Assembly (NCBI GenBank): GCA_024330965.1
Contig: JANDJL010000021.1
Location: 1-54,733 of the forward strand
Length of the DNA: 54,733 nt
Source of the DNA: Nitrospira sp.
Lineage (GTDB): Bacteria; Nitrospirota; Nitrospiria; Nitrospirales; Nitrospiraceae
Reading direction: 5' to 3'
Under the pieces are notes generated by a model. The model ran no database searches and had not been told where the DNA came from. It was given only the letters and a program-made list of their open reading frames with translations. The number at the start of each line of letters is the position of its first letter. Position 1 is the stretch's first letter. This document shows, piece after piece, positions 15,152 to 24,936 of this stretch. The translations under genes were made by a program, and so were the position numbers.

Positions 15152-16321
15152 CTATCGGCGTCTCATCACCGCCCAGAACACACCTCCGGCCGCGAGTTGA
15201 ATGGCCGCGATGACGGCGAAGGCCTCTTCGTAACTCAAACGCGCGATCAACAGACCCGCCAACAGCGGCCCGCTCGCATGGCCGATGTCCATGATCGTTC
15301 CCTGCATCCCCATACCAGCGCCCAATCGTTTGAACTCGGAACTATCCGCCACGAGAGCCGACGAGGAGGAAGACACGACCGCTTCGCCGAAGCCGAAGCC
15401 GGCCGAGAGTACAAGCAGGACAGGAAACAACGAGACCCGAGGAATGCAGACGAACGTTGCCGCACAGACGAAAAGCCCGAATAGAATCAGAGGCTGGCGC
15501 CCCACTCGATCGGAGATCCGTCCCATAATCGGCTTGGAAAAGAACGAGGTGAGGGCCTGAACGCTGAACAGGAGCCCCACTTCTCCCGGATTCAATCCGG
15601 CCTTCACCCCGTACAGAGGCAAAAAGGCCATCAACGCGCCATTGGCGATCATCTTCGCCGCGTCGGTCACGCTGGTGACCAATACGCTCGTATTCTTCGC
15701 GACCGCGACAAACCCTTTCCACATCTCAGCCCATACCGCCGCCGATCGTTTGTCTTTGACCGGCGGAGCCGCGACGTTCAACGGCAGACTATAAAACAAC
15801 GCCATGCCAACGCAGCCGAACAAGCCAGCCGTCACAAACGTCGTGGAAAAACCCGCGTTGTGAACCAGAACCCCTCCGAGAAACGGCCCCAGCAAGGCTC
15901 CCGATTGTGTGCAGGCCGTATAGACGCCCAACGCCGTGCCGCGCTTCTCGCGATACAGCTCGGCGACGGTCGCCAGCGCACTGGGAGCGAAAATAGCCGT
16001 GGCGAGTCCATGAACAAACCGTAACAAGGTCAGGACGTTGATGTCGCTCACGAAGGGGTACAAAAACGGCGGCAGCCCGAACGCCACGACGCCGATCCGC
16101 AACAACATGCGCCTGCCGTACAAATCAGACAAGGCCCCGGCTGGCAGCTTCAGCAGAACACCGGTCAGGGTTGAAACGGAAACGACCAATCCGACCCGTT
16201 CCGGACTCGCGCCGAGTGATTCGGCGAACAGCGACAGAGCCGGCATCCGCACCATGTTGTAACTGATGAAACAAAAGACGCCGACCGTACAGATCAACAC
16301 GAAACTGCGGGAGGTGATCAC
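15152..16321 (-). CDS. Major facilitator superfamily transporter
   Basis: 389 residues with twelve hydrophobic stretches, as usual for the 400-residue drug/proton antiporter branch. The conserved motif between helices 2 and 3 is present (GALSDLYGRRMLL, near residue 62). A related copy after the central loop, GRISDRVGRQPLI, lies near 270. Substrate cannot be named; sugar, drug and metabolite exporters share these motifs. The start is GTG 16321, which overlaps the stop of a 50-codon ORF as GTGA and has no clear ribosome site, so it probably depends on translation of that ORF. Last gene of the ppdK operon. Confidence 0.85.
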   Translation of the reverse strand: MITSRSFVLICTVGVFCFISYNMVRMPALSLFAESLGASPERVGLVVSVSTLTGVLLKLPAGALSDLYGRRMLLRIGVVAFGLPPFLYPFVSDINVLTLLRFVHGLATAIFAPSALATVAELYREKRGTALGVYTACTQSGALLGPFLGGVLVHNAGFSTTFVTAGLFGCVGMALFYSLPLNVAAPPVKDKRSAAVWAEMWKGFVAVAKNTSVLVTSVTDAAKMIANGALMAFLPLYGVKAGLNPGEVGLLFSVQALTSFFSKPIMGRISDRVGRQPLILFGLFVCAATFVCIPRVSLFPVLLVLSAGFGFGEAVVSSSSSALVADSSEFKRLGAGMGMQGTIMDIGHASGPLLAGLLIARLSYEEAFAVIAAIQLAAGGVFWAVMRRR

Positions 16322-16470
16322 GATTGTAATGTGCTCGTACGACCGGACGATCGAACCTGTAATCCCCCTTCAAAGGTCGGCATCCAGTCGGCATGAACGA
16401 GCAACGCGGGACGTTCGGCCGGTTTGTTCATCTGGATATCCTGAACGAAAAACGGCTCCTTGCGGTTCAT
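16318..16470 (-). CDS. Small coupled ORF, 50 residues, unknown
   Basis: A frame of 50 codons between the hydrolase and the transporter, too small for normal gene calling. Its ATG (16468-16470) overlaps the stop of the hydrolase gene as ATGA. Its TGA (16318-16320) overlaps the GTG start of the transporter. It therefore fills the whole gap, with both junctions of the kind used by its neighbours. The protein starts MNRKEPFFVQDIQMNK, has a mixed polar middle (LLVHADWMPTFEGG) and no signal or membrane segment. No family recognised. If not a functional protein, it could serve as a translated linker that carries ribosomes to the transporter start. Confidence 0.45.
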   Translation of the reverse strand: MNRKEPFFVQDIQMNKPAERPALLVHADWMPTFEGGLQVRSSGRTSTLQS

Positions 16471-17753
16471 GGTTGATCCTCAACCGCAATCGTCAGATGA
16501 ACGGGGAACAGCTCATCGGACGTTTGTCGGAGCCTCGCTTGCCGGAGCAAGGTTGTAAGCGACGGGGTGACCATCCCCTCGAACGAGACCCGTCCGTTGG
16601 TGACCACAGTGACCGGTTTGGATAGATCGATCAGGTGGTCACTCAAAAACAGGCTGTACCGTCGAATCCGCTCTGTCTTCACTTCGATGCGATTCGCGCC
16701 CGCCACAACGGCATCAAGCCTGGCATATTCCCGCCGTGCGATCCGCTCGTCCGCCCTATCAACCAAGTCCTCGGAAAAGGCCGCGATCCGATCGGTCGCA
16801 TCCACACGCACCCACCCGAACGGGTGAAGATGGCTCGCGTCACGCGCAACCGTCAGCCGAGGCGGCAAGGGATTTCGGCGTTGGCTATTCAGCCATGCCA
16901 CGAGATCCGGCAATTCTTCTCTTGGGAAATAGTGACCTCCCGCGATGGGATGTTCCCGTTGGTGCTCACGATAGACGTAGGGATAGCCAAGCGCCCTCAG
17001 CTCTCGCACGACGGATCGACTTAGTTCCACCGGCATAACCTCATCCTTTGCTCCATGGATGATGTAGACCGGCGTATTGCGGAGATTCTCCAGAAACGGC
17101 ATCAGCACCCGGTCCAACCCGCCGGCCATCGGCGCGATGCCCGCGAACAACGGGGCGTGGTGCATCCCGATCAGCAGCGTTCCGATGCCGCCGTTCGACA
17201 TACCGGTCAAAAAAATCCGGTTCGGATCAATACGGTATCTCCTCCGAAGGTCGTGAATGGTCGCCAACACCAACTCCTCGGCCCGTCTCGTAAACCACGC
17301 CCCGGCTGGATAGGTCGGACAGGCCAGGATGTACGCATCGCCCAATCGCTCCTGCCACCGTTCCAAATAGGCCTTGCCGTCAAAGCCGGCCCCGTGCAAA
17401 CAGACGACCAATCCCAAGCTTTTCGATGGGTGATACGATGCGGGAACGGCGATGGACAAGGGATACGACCGCCCGCGAACCGACACTTGCAAATCAGGAA
17501 CGGTGCCGGTCGGCTGTTCACCATAGGATCGTCCGATTCTGATGATGTCGCCCACTCGTTCAATGGACGATTCCGGATGGGTCAGGACTTCGTGCAATAA
17601 CCGATCGGTGTCCTCGTTCGCCGGCGCGTCAAGGTATTGGAACACCTTGGCCGCCAGATCGCCCGATGTCTCGTTTCCGCTCTCGGCGCGACCGTCAACT
17701 GGGTGCCAACTGATCCACCCAAGAAGAACGACGCCAAGGATCGAGCCGATCAT
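16467..17753 (-). CDS. Exported alpha/beta-hydrolase, esterase/depolymerase type
   Basis: 428 residues with a signal peptide (MIGSILGVVLLGWISWHPVDG). The hydrolase domain spans about residues 85-300. LVVCLHGAGFDG supplies the oxyanion region near 115, GMSNGGIG the Ser nucleophile near 190, IHGAKDEVMP the Asp near 245, and AGGHYFP the His near 280. This resembles feruloyl esterase and polyhydroxybutyrate depolymerase-like proteins. The last 120 residues form a second, beta-rich region (SLFLSDHLIDLSKPVTVVTNG) often seen in such exported enzymes. Substrate unknown. The start overlaps the ribD stop as ATGA, and the stop overlaps the next small ORF in the same way. Confidence 0.8.
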   Translation of the reverse strand: MIGSILGVVLLGWISWHPVDGRAESGNETSGDLAAKVFQYLDAPANEDTDRLLHEVLTHPESSIERVGDIIRIGRSYGEQPTGTVPDLQVSVRGRSYPLSIAVPASYHPSKSLGLVVCLHGAGFDGKAYLERWQERLGDAYILACPTYPAGAWFTRRAEELVLATIHDLRRRYRIDPNRIFLTGMSNGGIGTLLIGMHHAPLFAGIAPMAGGLDRVLMPFLENLRNTPVYIIHGAKDEVMPVELSRSVVRELRALGYPYVYREHQREHPIAGGHYFPREELPDLVAWLNSQRRNPLPPRLTVARDASHLHPFGWVRVDATDRIAAFSEDLVDRADERIARREYARLDAVVAGANRIEVKTERIRRYSLFLSDHLIDLSKPVTVVTNGRVSFEGMVTPSLTTLLRQARLRQTSDELFPVHLTIAVEDQP

Positions 17754-18859
17754 AGATCGCCCTCAACGACCAGATCGCCGCCGACCGCACGAGTCGTCAG
17801 ATGACGCAGCCTCATCGCAGACGCAAGGCGAGCCGGGCTTTTTCCTCCGATGACGCTTTTCGCGTCATCACCCCCGAGCAACAGCGGTGCCACATAGAAA
17901 CGGACCCGTTGGACGAGGCGGGCCTTCAGCATGGCGGCATTGAGCTTGCCGCCGCCTTCCAATAAAACCGAAGTAATTCCCCTCCGGCCGAGATTGTTCA
18001 TCAAGGCAGTCAATGAGACGTTTTCTCCTACGGCAGGAAGCGTGAGGACCTCGATCCCTTGTTCGAGCAACGCCCGTTTCCTGACGGGATCAGCCAAAGC
18101 GGTCGTGGCCACCACCGTCTTCCCCACCTCTTGCTGCGCCAAGACTCGGGCCTTCGGTGAAATGCGCAACCTGCTGTCCACCACGACGCGGAGCGGCTGT
18201 CTTTCGGCCAACCGCGTGAGCCGTGGGCCGATCCGCGCCGTCAAAGAGGGATCATCGTGTGCGACCGTCCCCACCCCGATAAGGACGGCATCCACCTCGC
18301 GGCGAAGCCGATGAACTTCTCGACGCGATGATGGACCGGTGATCCACTTTGATTCGCCGGTCGCCGTAGCGATTTTCCCGTCCAGCGTCATGCCGGCCTT
18401 CAAGGTGACATAAGGACGTTTCGTCCTCATCCAATGAGAGTAGGCCTTGTTTAATTCCTCAGCCTCTTGTCGGGCGACGCCGACCGTGACTGCAAGTCCG
18501 GCCCGGCGGAGCGCAGCCACACCCCTTCCCTTGACCAATGGATTGGGATCAGTCATGGCGATGACCACGCGGCGGATACCGGCTCTGATCACGTCCGGAA
18601 CGCAAGGGGGCGTTCGTTTCCTATGGTGGCAACAGGGCTCAAGTGTGACGTAGAGTGTCGCGCCTGTAGCAAGAGAGCCTGCCTGACGGAGAGCCAAAAT
18701 TTCGGCATGAGGAAAGCCGGGGCGGACGTGAAAACCCCGGCCGACAATTCGACCCCCTCTGACGACGACGGCGCCGACCATCGGATTGGGGCTAGCAGTC
18801 CCACGGCCCTTCGCAGCGAGACGGAGAGCCAGGGTCATGAACCGAAGATCGCGCGTCAC
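17750..18859 (-). CDS. ribD: Bifunctional diaminohydroxyphosphoribosylaminopyrimidine deaminase / reductase
   Basis: 369 residues, the normal RibD length, when the GTG at 18859 is used; it overlaps the ppdK stop as GTGA. An ORF extending to 19063 is only open frame inside ppdK. The deaminase domain has SPNPMVGAVVV, then HAE (GFPHAEILAL) and the zinc ligands PCCHHRKRTPPCV. The reductase domain starts RPYVTLKAGMTLDGKIAT and has ESKWITG, VDAVLIGVGTV and LLEGGGKLNAAML. Together they catalyse the second and third steps of riboflavin synthesis. Placement directly behind ppdK is unusual, since ribD normally lies with ribE, ribBA and ribH; here only ribE is nearby and is separately promoted. Confidence 0.95.
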   Translation of the reverse strand: MTRDLRFMTLALRLAAKGRGTASPNPMVGAVVVRGGRIVGRGFHVRPGFPHAEILALRQAGSLATGATLYVTLEPCCHHRKRTPPCVPDVIRAGIRRVVIAMTDPNPLVKGRGVAALRRAGLAVTVGVARQEAEELNKAYSHWMRTKRPYVTLKAGMTLDGKIATATGESKWITGPSSRREVHRLRREVDAVLIGVGTVAHDDPSLTARIGPRLTRLAERQPLRVVVDSRLRISPKARVLAQQEVGKTVVATTALADPVRKRALLEQGIEVLTLPAVGENVSLTALMNNLGRRGITSVLLEGGGKLNAAMLKARLVQRVRFYVAPLLLGGDDAKSVIGGKSPARLASAMRLRHLTTRAVGGDLVVEGDL

Positions 18860-21624
18860 CGTTTCCTGCGCGAGGACGCTTTTGCCTTCACCACGTTCTT
18901 CGATGGTTTTCCACCGGAGGGTTTCTCGTCCGCCCCGGCCAACGCCGCGTGGGCGGCGGCCAGTCTGGCGATCGCCACACGATAGGGCGAGCAACTGACG
19001 TAATCCAATCCAAGGCTGTGGCAAAACCCGATCGAACTTGGATCGCCGCCATGTTCCCCGCAAATACCGAGTTTAATGCCCGGCCTCGTCTTGCGTCCAC
19101 CGATGACGGCCCGCTGCATCAAGGCTCCGACCCCTTCTTGATCCAAAACGGCAAAGGGATCAGCCTCCATGAGATTCATGGTACGGTAGGCATCGATGAA
19201 CTTGGCCGCGTCGTCACGCGAGAAGCCGAACGTGGTTTGGGTCAAATCATTGGTCCCGAAAGAGAAAAACTCGGCTTCTTCAGCGATCCGCTCCGCCGTC
19301 ATCGCCGCCCGCGGCAACTCGATCATCGTTCCAACCAAGTAGGATAGTTTGACGTTATACCGTTTCATCGTCTCCTGGGCGACCTCGCGGACCAAATCTT
19401 TCTGCGATTTCATTTCCGAAGCCATGCCGACCAGGGGAATCATGATCTCCGGTACGATTTTTTTGCCTTCCTTCGCCAGTTCGCAAGCGGCCTCCACGAT
19501 CGCCCGGACCTGCATCCTGGTGATCTCGGGCATCGTGATTCCCAATCGGCAACCGCGCAGCCCCAACATCGGATTGAATTCGTGCAACTCTTCGACGCGC
19601 GTCAACAACCGCCGTTTTTCTTCAAGCGCCGCTCCATCCTTTCCCGTCAATTCAAGTTGTGCGATCTCGACCATCAGCTCTTCCCGTTTGGGGAGAAACT
19701 CATGCAACGGAGGATCGAGCAGGCGAATCGTGACCGGATACCCTTCCATCTCGCGATACAGTCCGATGAAATCCTGTCGCTGAAGAGGCAACAACTGATC
19801 CAGGTACTTTTCCCGCTCCTCCTTGGTGCGGGCCAAAATCATCTTCTGCATGATCGGAATACGGTCTTCGGCAAAGAACATGTGCTCCGTGCGGCAAAGC
19901 CCGATCCCCTCCGCGCCGAAGCCGCGCGCGATCCGCGCCTGTTCCGGAATATCCGCGTTGGCCCGCACCCGAAGGCGACGGTACTTGTCGGCCCAGGACA
20001 AAATCGTCGCGAACCGCTGGTACTTCTCCGATTTCGCCGGATCCAACACCCCTTGAATGACCTGAATGACCTCCGATTCGACGACGGGAATATCACCTTC
20101 ATACACATTGCCGGTGGAACCATTGATCGAGATGTAGTCTCCTTCACGAAACGTCTTCGCCCCGATCCGCACGGTCTGGCCATCGACTTCGACCGCCTCG
20201 CAGCCGGCCACACAGACTTTCCCCATTTGCCTGGCGACGACGGCGGCATGTGAGGTCATACCCCCACGAGCCGTGAGAAATCCAGCCGCCGCGTTCATCC
20301 CATGAATATCGTCGGGACTGGTCTCTTGTCGAACCAGCACCACACGACTGCCAGCCGCCTTCATCTCCACGGCTTTATCCGGAGTCAACGCGATTCTGCC
20401 CGCCGCCGCGCCTGGACCAGCCGGCAATCCTTTCCCCAACGGATTGACCTTGGCCTCTTCCTTCGAATCGAAAATAGGATAGAGATACTGGGCTAGTTGA
20501 TCCGGCTCGATCCGCCGCACCGCTTCCTGCTTGGAGATCAGTCCCTCTTTGACCATGTCCACGGCGATCTTGACGGCGGCGATTCCGGTCCGTTTGCCGA
20601 CCCTGGTTTGCAACATGTAGAGCTTGCCCTCCTGAATCGTAAACTCCAGGTCGAGCATGTCACGGTAGTGCTTCTCCAGCTTCTTATAGGTCTGTTCGAG
20701 TTCCTTATAGGCCTCCGGCACCTTCTTGGCGAGTTCGGCAACCGGCAGGGGAGTTCTGATGCCGGCCACCACGTCCTCTCCCTGCGCATTCATCAAACAT
20801 TCGCCGAACAGAGCCCGGTCGCCGGTGACCGGACTGCGGGTGAACGCCACTCCCGTTCCACTCGTCTCTCCCATGTTCCCGAACACCATGGCCACCACAT
20901 TGACCGCCGTGCCCCAGGAATCCGGAATTCCGTATAAGCGGCGGTAGGTAATCGCCCTGGCTCCGAACCAGGATGAAAACACCGCATTGATCGCCATGCG
21001 CAACTGCTCCAGCGGATCATCGGGAAAGTCTTTCTTCGTCTCTTCCTTGACCAGCGCCTTGAAGCTCATCACTAGATCCCGAAGGTGCCTGGCATCCAGA
21101 TGCGTTTCGTGTTCGACCCCCACCTCTTCTTTCTTGTGCTTTAAGATGGCTTCAAAATGTTCGCGCGGCACTCCCATGACGATGCTGCCGAACATCGACA
21201 CGAAGCGCCGGTAACTGTCTTGGGCAAATCGGTCGTTGCGGGTTCTGGCCGCCAGTCCTTCGACCGTTTTGGTCGTCAACCCGACGTTCAACACGGTGTC
21301 CATCATGCCCGGCATGGAGGCACGTGCACCGGATCGCACCGAGACCAGCAGCGGCCGCCCGGGATCGCCGAATCGCAACCCCATTGAACGTTCGACGCGC
21401 TTGAGGGCCTGCAACGTGGCGTCCCACATGCCCGGCGGGTATCTCTTGCCGAGCTTGTAATATTCGACGCAGGCCTCCGTCGAAATCGTAAACCCCGGAG
21501 GAACCGAGATACCCAAATTGGTCATCTCCGCCAGGCCGGCGCCCTTGCCGCCCAGCAACTCCTTCATGTTCGAAGTCCCCTCGGCCTTCCCGTCTCCAAA
21601 ATAGTAGACGTATTTCTTTGCCAC
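18856..21624 (-). CDS. ppdK: Pyruvate, phosphate dikinase
   Basis: 922 residues, slightly longer than the usual 880 because of a basic tail (KPSKNVVKAKASSRRKR). It interconverts pyruvate, ATP and phosphate with phosphoenolpyruvate, AMP and pyrophosphate; in reductive-TCA autotrophs it runs toward PEP. The N-terminal ATP-grasp part starts YYFGDGKAEG and GGKGAGLAEM. The swivelling phosphohistidine domain has GGMTSHAAVVARQMGK with the catalytic His near 457. The C-terminal PEP/pyruvate barrel ends with the Cys-containing GICGEHGGDPSSIGF near 845-860. The GTG start is backed by AAGGAGG at 7 nt. Its stop overlaps the ribD start. The gap to glyS is 114 bp and no strong promoter was found in it, so it may read through from glyQS. 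Confidence 0.96.
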   Translation of the reverse strand: MAKKYVYYFGDGKAEGTSNMKELLGGKGAGLAEMTNLGISVPPGFTISTEACVEYYKLGKRYPPGMWDATLQALKRVERSMGLRFGDPGRPLLVSVRSGARASMPGMMDTVLNVGLTTKTVEGLAARTRNDRFAQDSYRRFVSMFGSIVMGVPREHFEAILKHKKEEVGVEHETHLDARHLRDLVMSFKALVKEETKKDFPDDPLEQLRMAINAVFSSWFGARAITYRRLYGIPDSWGTAVNVVAMVFGNMGETSGTGVAFTRSPVTGDRALFGECLMNAQGEDVVAGIRTPLPVAELAKKVPEAYKELEQTYKKLEKHYRDMLDLEFTIQEGKLYMLQTRVGKRTGIAAVKIAVDMVKEGLISKQEAVRRIEPDQLAQYLYPIFDSKEEAKVNPLGKGLPAGPGAAAGRIALTPDKAVEMKAAGSRVVLVRQETSPDDIHGMNAAAGFLTARGGMTSHAAVVARQMGKVCVAGCEAVEVDGQTVRIGAKTFREGDYISINGSTGNVYEGDIPVVESEVIQVIQGVLDPAKSEKYQRFATILSWADKYRRLRVRANADIPEQARIARGFGAEGIGLCRTEHMFFAEDRIPIMQKMILARTKEEREKYLDQLLPLQRQDFIGLYREMEGYPVTIRLLDPPLHEFLPKREELMVEIAQLELTGKDGAALEEKRRLLTRVEELHEFNPMLGLRGCRLGITMPEITRMQVRAIVEAACELAKEGKKIVPEIMIPLVGMASEMKSQKDLVREVAQETMKRYNVKLSYLVGTMIELPRAAMTAERIAEEAEFFSFGTNDLTQTTFGFSRDDAAKFIDAYRTMNLMEADPFAVLDQEGVGALMQRAVIGGRKTRPGIKLGICGEHGGDPSSIGFCHSLGLDYVSCSPYRVAIARLAAAHAALAGADEKPSGGKPSKNVVKAKASSRRKR

Positions 21625-21738
21625 GTGTGTGCCTCCTTATAGACGTTCCTCCAAAGCCTGAACGATGTGGCCCGCGGTTCCTGATCGCGACGAAGCCGCC
21701 CGGTTGTCTTGAACGGCACCGCCGCCCCTCTCCCCGAT

Positions 21739-23928
21739 CTAGCCCCCTTGCACCACGATTTGCGAAAAATCGGCGAACGATGCGAACAACTCGTCAACGT
21801 CCTTCAGCAACGACAGCCGGTTCCGACGAACCGCCGGATCGTCGACATTGACCATGACAGCCGAAAAAAACTCGTCGATAGACGGTTTGAGACCGGTCAG
21901 GGCGTCCAACGTCCGATCATAGCGGCCGGCGGCGATCGACTCCTTGATGTGAGTCCGCGCGTCCGTCACCGCCCGGTACAGATCGGATTCGGCGGCGTGT
22001 TGAAACCGGGACGGATCCACCGCTTCTCTGATCCATTGTTCTTTTTCAACGAGCCGATGCGCCCGCTTGAACCCGATGAGCAGAGCGTCGAATTCCGGCT
22101 TCCTGGTCACCGCTTCCAACGCCTTCATCTTGCGGACGAGATCGACGAGATCTAACGGCCGATCACCAAGGGATTTCAACACTGCCTCAACGACGTCGTC
22201 CCTTAAAAGGTATGCGACCCGGCAATAATGTCGCACACGCTCCAGGATGAACTCGATGATTCGGCTCACCCCGTGAGATTCTGAGTCCGCCAATCCCTTG
22301 AAGCCGTCATCGGAAACGAGTTGCCTGGCCCGCTTGACGAATGTCGCCAAATCCGCTTGGAGATTCGCTTCAAGTATGATCCGCACCACCGCCGTGGCCT
22401 GTCGTCGAAGCGCAAAGGGATCTTCCGATCCCGTCGGCACAAGACCGACATGAAAAAACGCGGCGATGGAATCCAGGCGATCAGCCAGCGCAAGGACCTG
22501 CCCGGCGAGCGTGCGCGGCGCCTCACCTTCAATTCCTTTGGGCAGATACTGTTCACGAATAGCCCTTGCCACCTCGGGCGGCTCCCCATCGTGCAGAGCA
22601 TACACACCTCCCATAATGCCTTGCAGTTCCGGGAACTCGCCGACGATACCGGTCACCAGATCGGCCTTGGCCAGAGACGCCGCCCGCTCACAGATCGACA
22701 GCAGATCATTATGGCCGGACGACAGATGCCCGGCGATGAAGCCGGCCAGGTGTTTCACCCGCTCCTGCTTCTGCGCCATCGTGCCGAGTTTTTGATGAAA
22801 TGTGACGCCCGACAGTTTTGGGATCCGTTCGCTCAAACGCACCTTCCGATCTTCGTCAAAAAAGAATTTGGCGTCGGCCAATCGCGCCTCTAAAACCCGC
22901 TCATTGCCCGTTCGAATCAGCGACATATCCGTCACGCGGGTGTTCACCACGGCGATAAAATGAGGCGCCAGCTTCCCCGTTTCCTTGCGCCGTAAGGAAA
23001 AGAACCCCTGATGCTCCTTCATGGAGGTCATCAGAATTTCTTCCGGTACATCCAAATAGATTTCCTTAAACGATCCGATCAGCACGGTCGGCAACTCCGT
23101 GGAATACACCGCCTGATCGAGCAACATCTCGTCCTCGTTCAGCTCAAATCCCGTCTTGCGACAAATCTCATCGATCTGCTGTTGAATCAGATGCCGTCGC
23201 CGTTGCGGATCGACGATGACCCCATAGCGTTCCATCAACACCTCGTACGACGCGGCGTCTTTGACACGAATCCATTTTCCTCCGCCCACCACCCGATGCC
23301 CCGTGGTCTGATTCGACGCCGTCACGCCTGCCACGTCGAAGGGAAGCACGGCCCCTCCATAGATCGCCAAAAGCCAGCGGATCGGCCGGGCGAAGCGTAC
23401 CCCGCTCTCGTTCCATTTCATGGATTTGGGGAACGCAAGACCGGTGACCAGATTGGGAAGGACCCTCAGCAACACCGATGAAGCAGGCTGGCCCGCTTCA
23501 TGTTTCACCGCAAACAGGTATTCGCCTTTGGGAGTCCGGCGCACCTCGAGATTCTGGACCGGCACGCCATGCGTCGAAGCAAACCCGATTGCCGCCCGGG
23601 TCGGCTGGCCGGCTTGGTCGAATGCCGCGGCCTTGGGAGGCCCCATCGTCTCTTTCACCACGCCTGCTTGTCGGACCGCCAGCCCCTCCACCACCATCGT
23701 CAGCCGCCGCGGCGTCCCCATCATTCGAATAGCCCGAAAGGCCAGGCGCTGATCTTTCAGCAACCGCTCCGACGACTCCTTCATCGCCGCCAGAGCCGGC
23801 GCAATAAACTGGGACGGCAATTCCTCCACGCCGACCTCGATCAGCAGGTCTTCGACGGCTGGCGCGGGTGATGGCTTTTGGCTTTTTGACGCGACGCTTC
23901 GACGTACGGTTTTCTTTGGATTGTCCAT
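21739..23928 (-). CDS. glyS: Glycyl-tRNA synthetase, beta subunit
   Basis: About 729 residues from ATG 23928, which lies 4 nt after the glyQ stop. The open frame continues upstream to 24126 but would overlap glyQ by nearly 200 bp and lacks family resemblance. The first 25 residues form a basic, Ser/Pro-rich tail not found in most relatives (DNPKKTVRRSVASKSQKPSP). The conserved start follows: EDLLIEVGVEELPSQFIAPAL. Other family blocks include TGHRVVGGGKWIRV, DEDRKVRLSERIPKLSGVTFH and ADRLDSIAAFFHVGLVPTGSEDPFALRRQATAV. It binds the tRNA and forms an alpha2beta2 enzyme with GlyQ. Bacteria of other groups use a single-chain enzyme instead. Confidence 0.95.
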   Translation of the reverse strand: MDNPKKTVRRSVASKSQKPSPAPAVEDLLIEVGVEELPSQFIAPALAAMKESSERLLKDQRLAFRAIRMMGTPRRLTMVVEGLAVRQAGVVKETMGPPKAAAFDQAGQPTRAAIGFASTHGVPVQNLEVRRTPKGEYLFAVKHEAGQPASSVLLRVLPNLVTGLAFPKSMKWNESGVRFARPIRWLLAIYGGAVLPFDVAGVTASNQTTGHRVVGGGKWIRVKDAASYEVLMERYGVIVDPQRRRHLIQQQIDEICRKTGFELNEDEMLLDQAVYSTELPTVLIGSFKEIYLDVPEEILMTSMKEHQGFFSLRRKETGKLAPHFIAVVNTRVTDMSLIRTGNERVLEARLADAKFFFDEDRKVRLSERIPKLSGVTFHQKLGTMAQKQERVKHLAGFIAGHLSSGHNDLLSICERAASLAKADLVTGIVGEFPELQGIMGGVYALHDGEPPEVARAIREQYLPKGIEGEAPRTLAGQVLALADRLDSIAAFFHVGLVPTGSEDPFALRRQATAVVRIILEANLQADLATFVKRARQLVSDDGFKGLADSESHGVSRIIEFILERVRHYCRVAYLLRDDVVEAVLKSLGDRPLDLVDLVRKMKALEAVTRKPEFDALLIGFKRAHRLVEKEQWIREAVDPSRFQHAAESDLYRAVTDARTHIKESIAAGRYDRTLDALTGLKPSIDEFFSAVMVNVDDPAVRRNRLSLLKDVDELFASFADFSQIVVQGG

Positions 23929-23932
23929 AAAG

Positions 23933-24874
23933 TCAGGTTCGACCGACCGCACGCTTCGACCGAGACGCGGTCGCTTTCGGGCCACCACGCCGTTCCTCAT
24001 GACGTAACAGTGGATACCCCATGGCGGCCCGCTCCGCGATATACCGCTCGGCGCACTGCTTGGCCAACGCCCGTACACGAGCAATATACGTAGTCCGCTC
24101 GGCGACGCTGATGGCGCCACGTGCATCCAGAAGATTGAATACGTGCGATGACTTGATACAGTAGTCGTACGCCGGCAATGTCAACCGTTTGTCGGCCTTG
24201 GCCAGCAGCCGCTTGCATTCGGCTTCATACGAGTGAAACATGTGCATCAGCATCGATACGTCGCTTTCTTCGAAGTTGTAGCGAGAACCCTGTACTTCGG
24301 TTTCGTGATGAAGATCGCGGTAGGTGATGGACTCCGTCCATGCCAGATCAAACACGTTGTTGACCTGCTGCAAATACATGGCGATGCGCTCGGTCCCATA
24401 CGTAATTTCACCGGTAATGGGACTGAGTTCGATACCACCGATTTCTTGAAAGTAGGTAAACTGCGTAATTTCCATTCCATCTAGGCGCACTTCCCATCCC
24501 AAGCCCCAAGCGCCTAAGGTCGGCGACTCCCAATCATCCTGCATGAAGCGGATGTCATGTCGCTTAGGGTCAATCCCCAATCTGGCCAGGCTTTCTAGAT
24601 ACAGCGCTTGGATGTTATCCGGCGCCGGCTTCAACACGACTTGATACTGATAGTAGTGCTGCAGGCGGTTGGGATTGTCGCCGTACCGCCCATCCGTCGG
24701 ACGGCGACAGGGTTGTACGTAGGCGGACCGCCACGGCTCGGGCCCCAACGCTCGAAGAAACGTCGCCGGATGAAAGGTGCCGGCTCCCATTTCCATGTCG
24801 TACGGCTGGTGGATCACACAACCTTGATCGGCCCAAAATTCGTGTAAGACGAGGATCAAATCTTGAAAATTCAC
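23933..24874 (-). CDS. glyQ: Glycyl-tRNA synthetase, alpha subunit
   Basis: 313 residues when started at GTG 24874, giving [19 protein letters not shown], the standard beginning of the family. An open frame reaches a TTG at 24946, but the predicted -10 element lies at 24937-24942, so that start would precede transcription. Class II catalytic motifs are clear: [32 protein letters not shown] and [20 protein letters not shown]. The subunit performs glycine activation. The C-terminus has an added basic tail ([18 protein letters not shown]). A tiny out-of-frame ATG (codons MLSLP) ends exactly over the GTG start, which might affect initiation. Confidence 0.94.
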   Translation of the reverse strand: MNFQDLILVLHEFWADQGCVIHQPYDMEMGAGTFHPATFLRALGPEPWRSAYVQPCRRPTDGRYGDNPNRLQHYYQYQVVLKPAPDNIQALYLESLARLGIDPKRHDIRFMQDDWESPTLGAWGLGWEVRLDGMEITQFTYFQEIGGIELSPITGEITYGTERIAMYLQQVNNVFDLAWTESITYRDLHHETEVQGSRYNFEESDVSMLMHMFHSYEAECKRLLAKADKRLTLPAYDYCIKSSHVFNLLDARGAISVAERTTYIARVRALAKQCAERYIAERAAMGYPLLRHEERRGGPKATASRSKRAVGRT

Positions 24875-24936
24875 GGCAGGCTCAACATAGAGGGGATATT
24901 CGATTCGGGTTTCCCAGATGCTGAAAACAACGGCGC

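Noticed and set aside
18860..19063. N-terminal extension of RibD
   Set aside because: The 68 extra codons lie inside the conserved end of ppdK and do not resemble any RibD; the GTGA overlap start gives the normal length.
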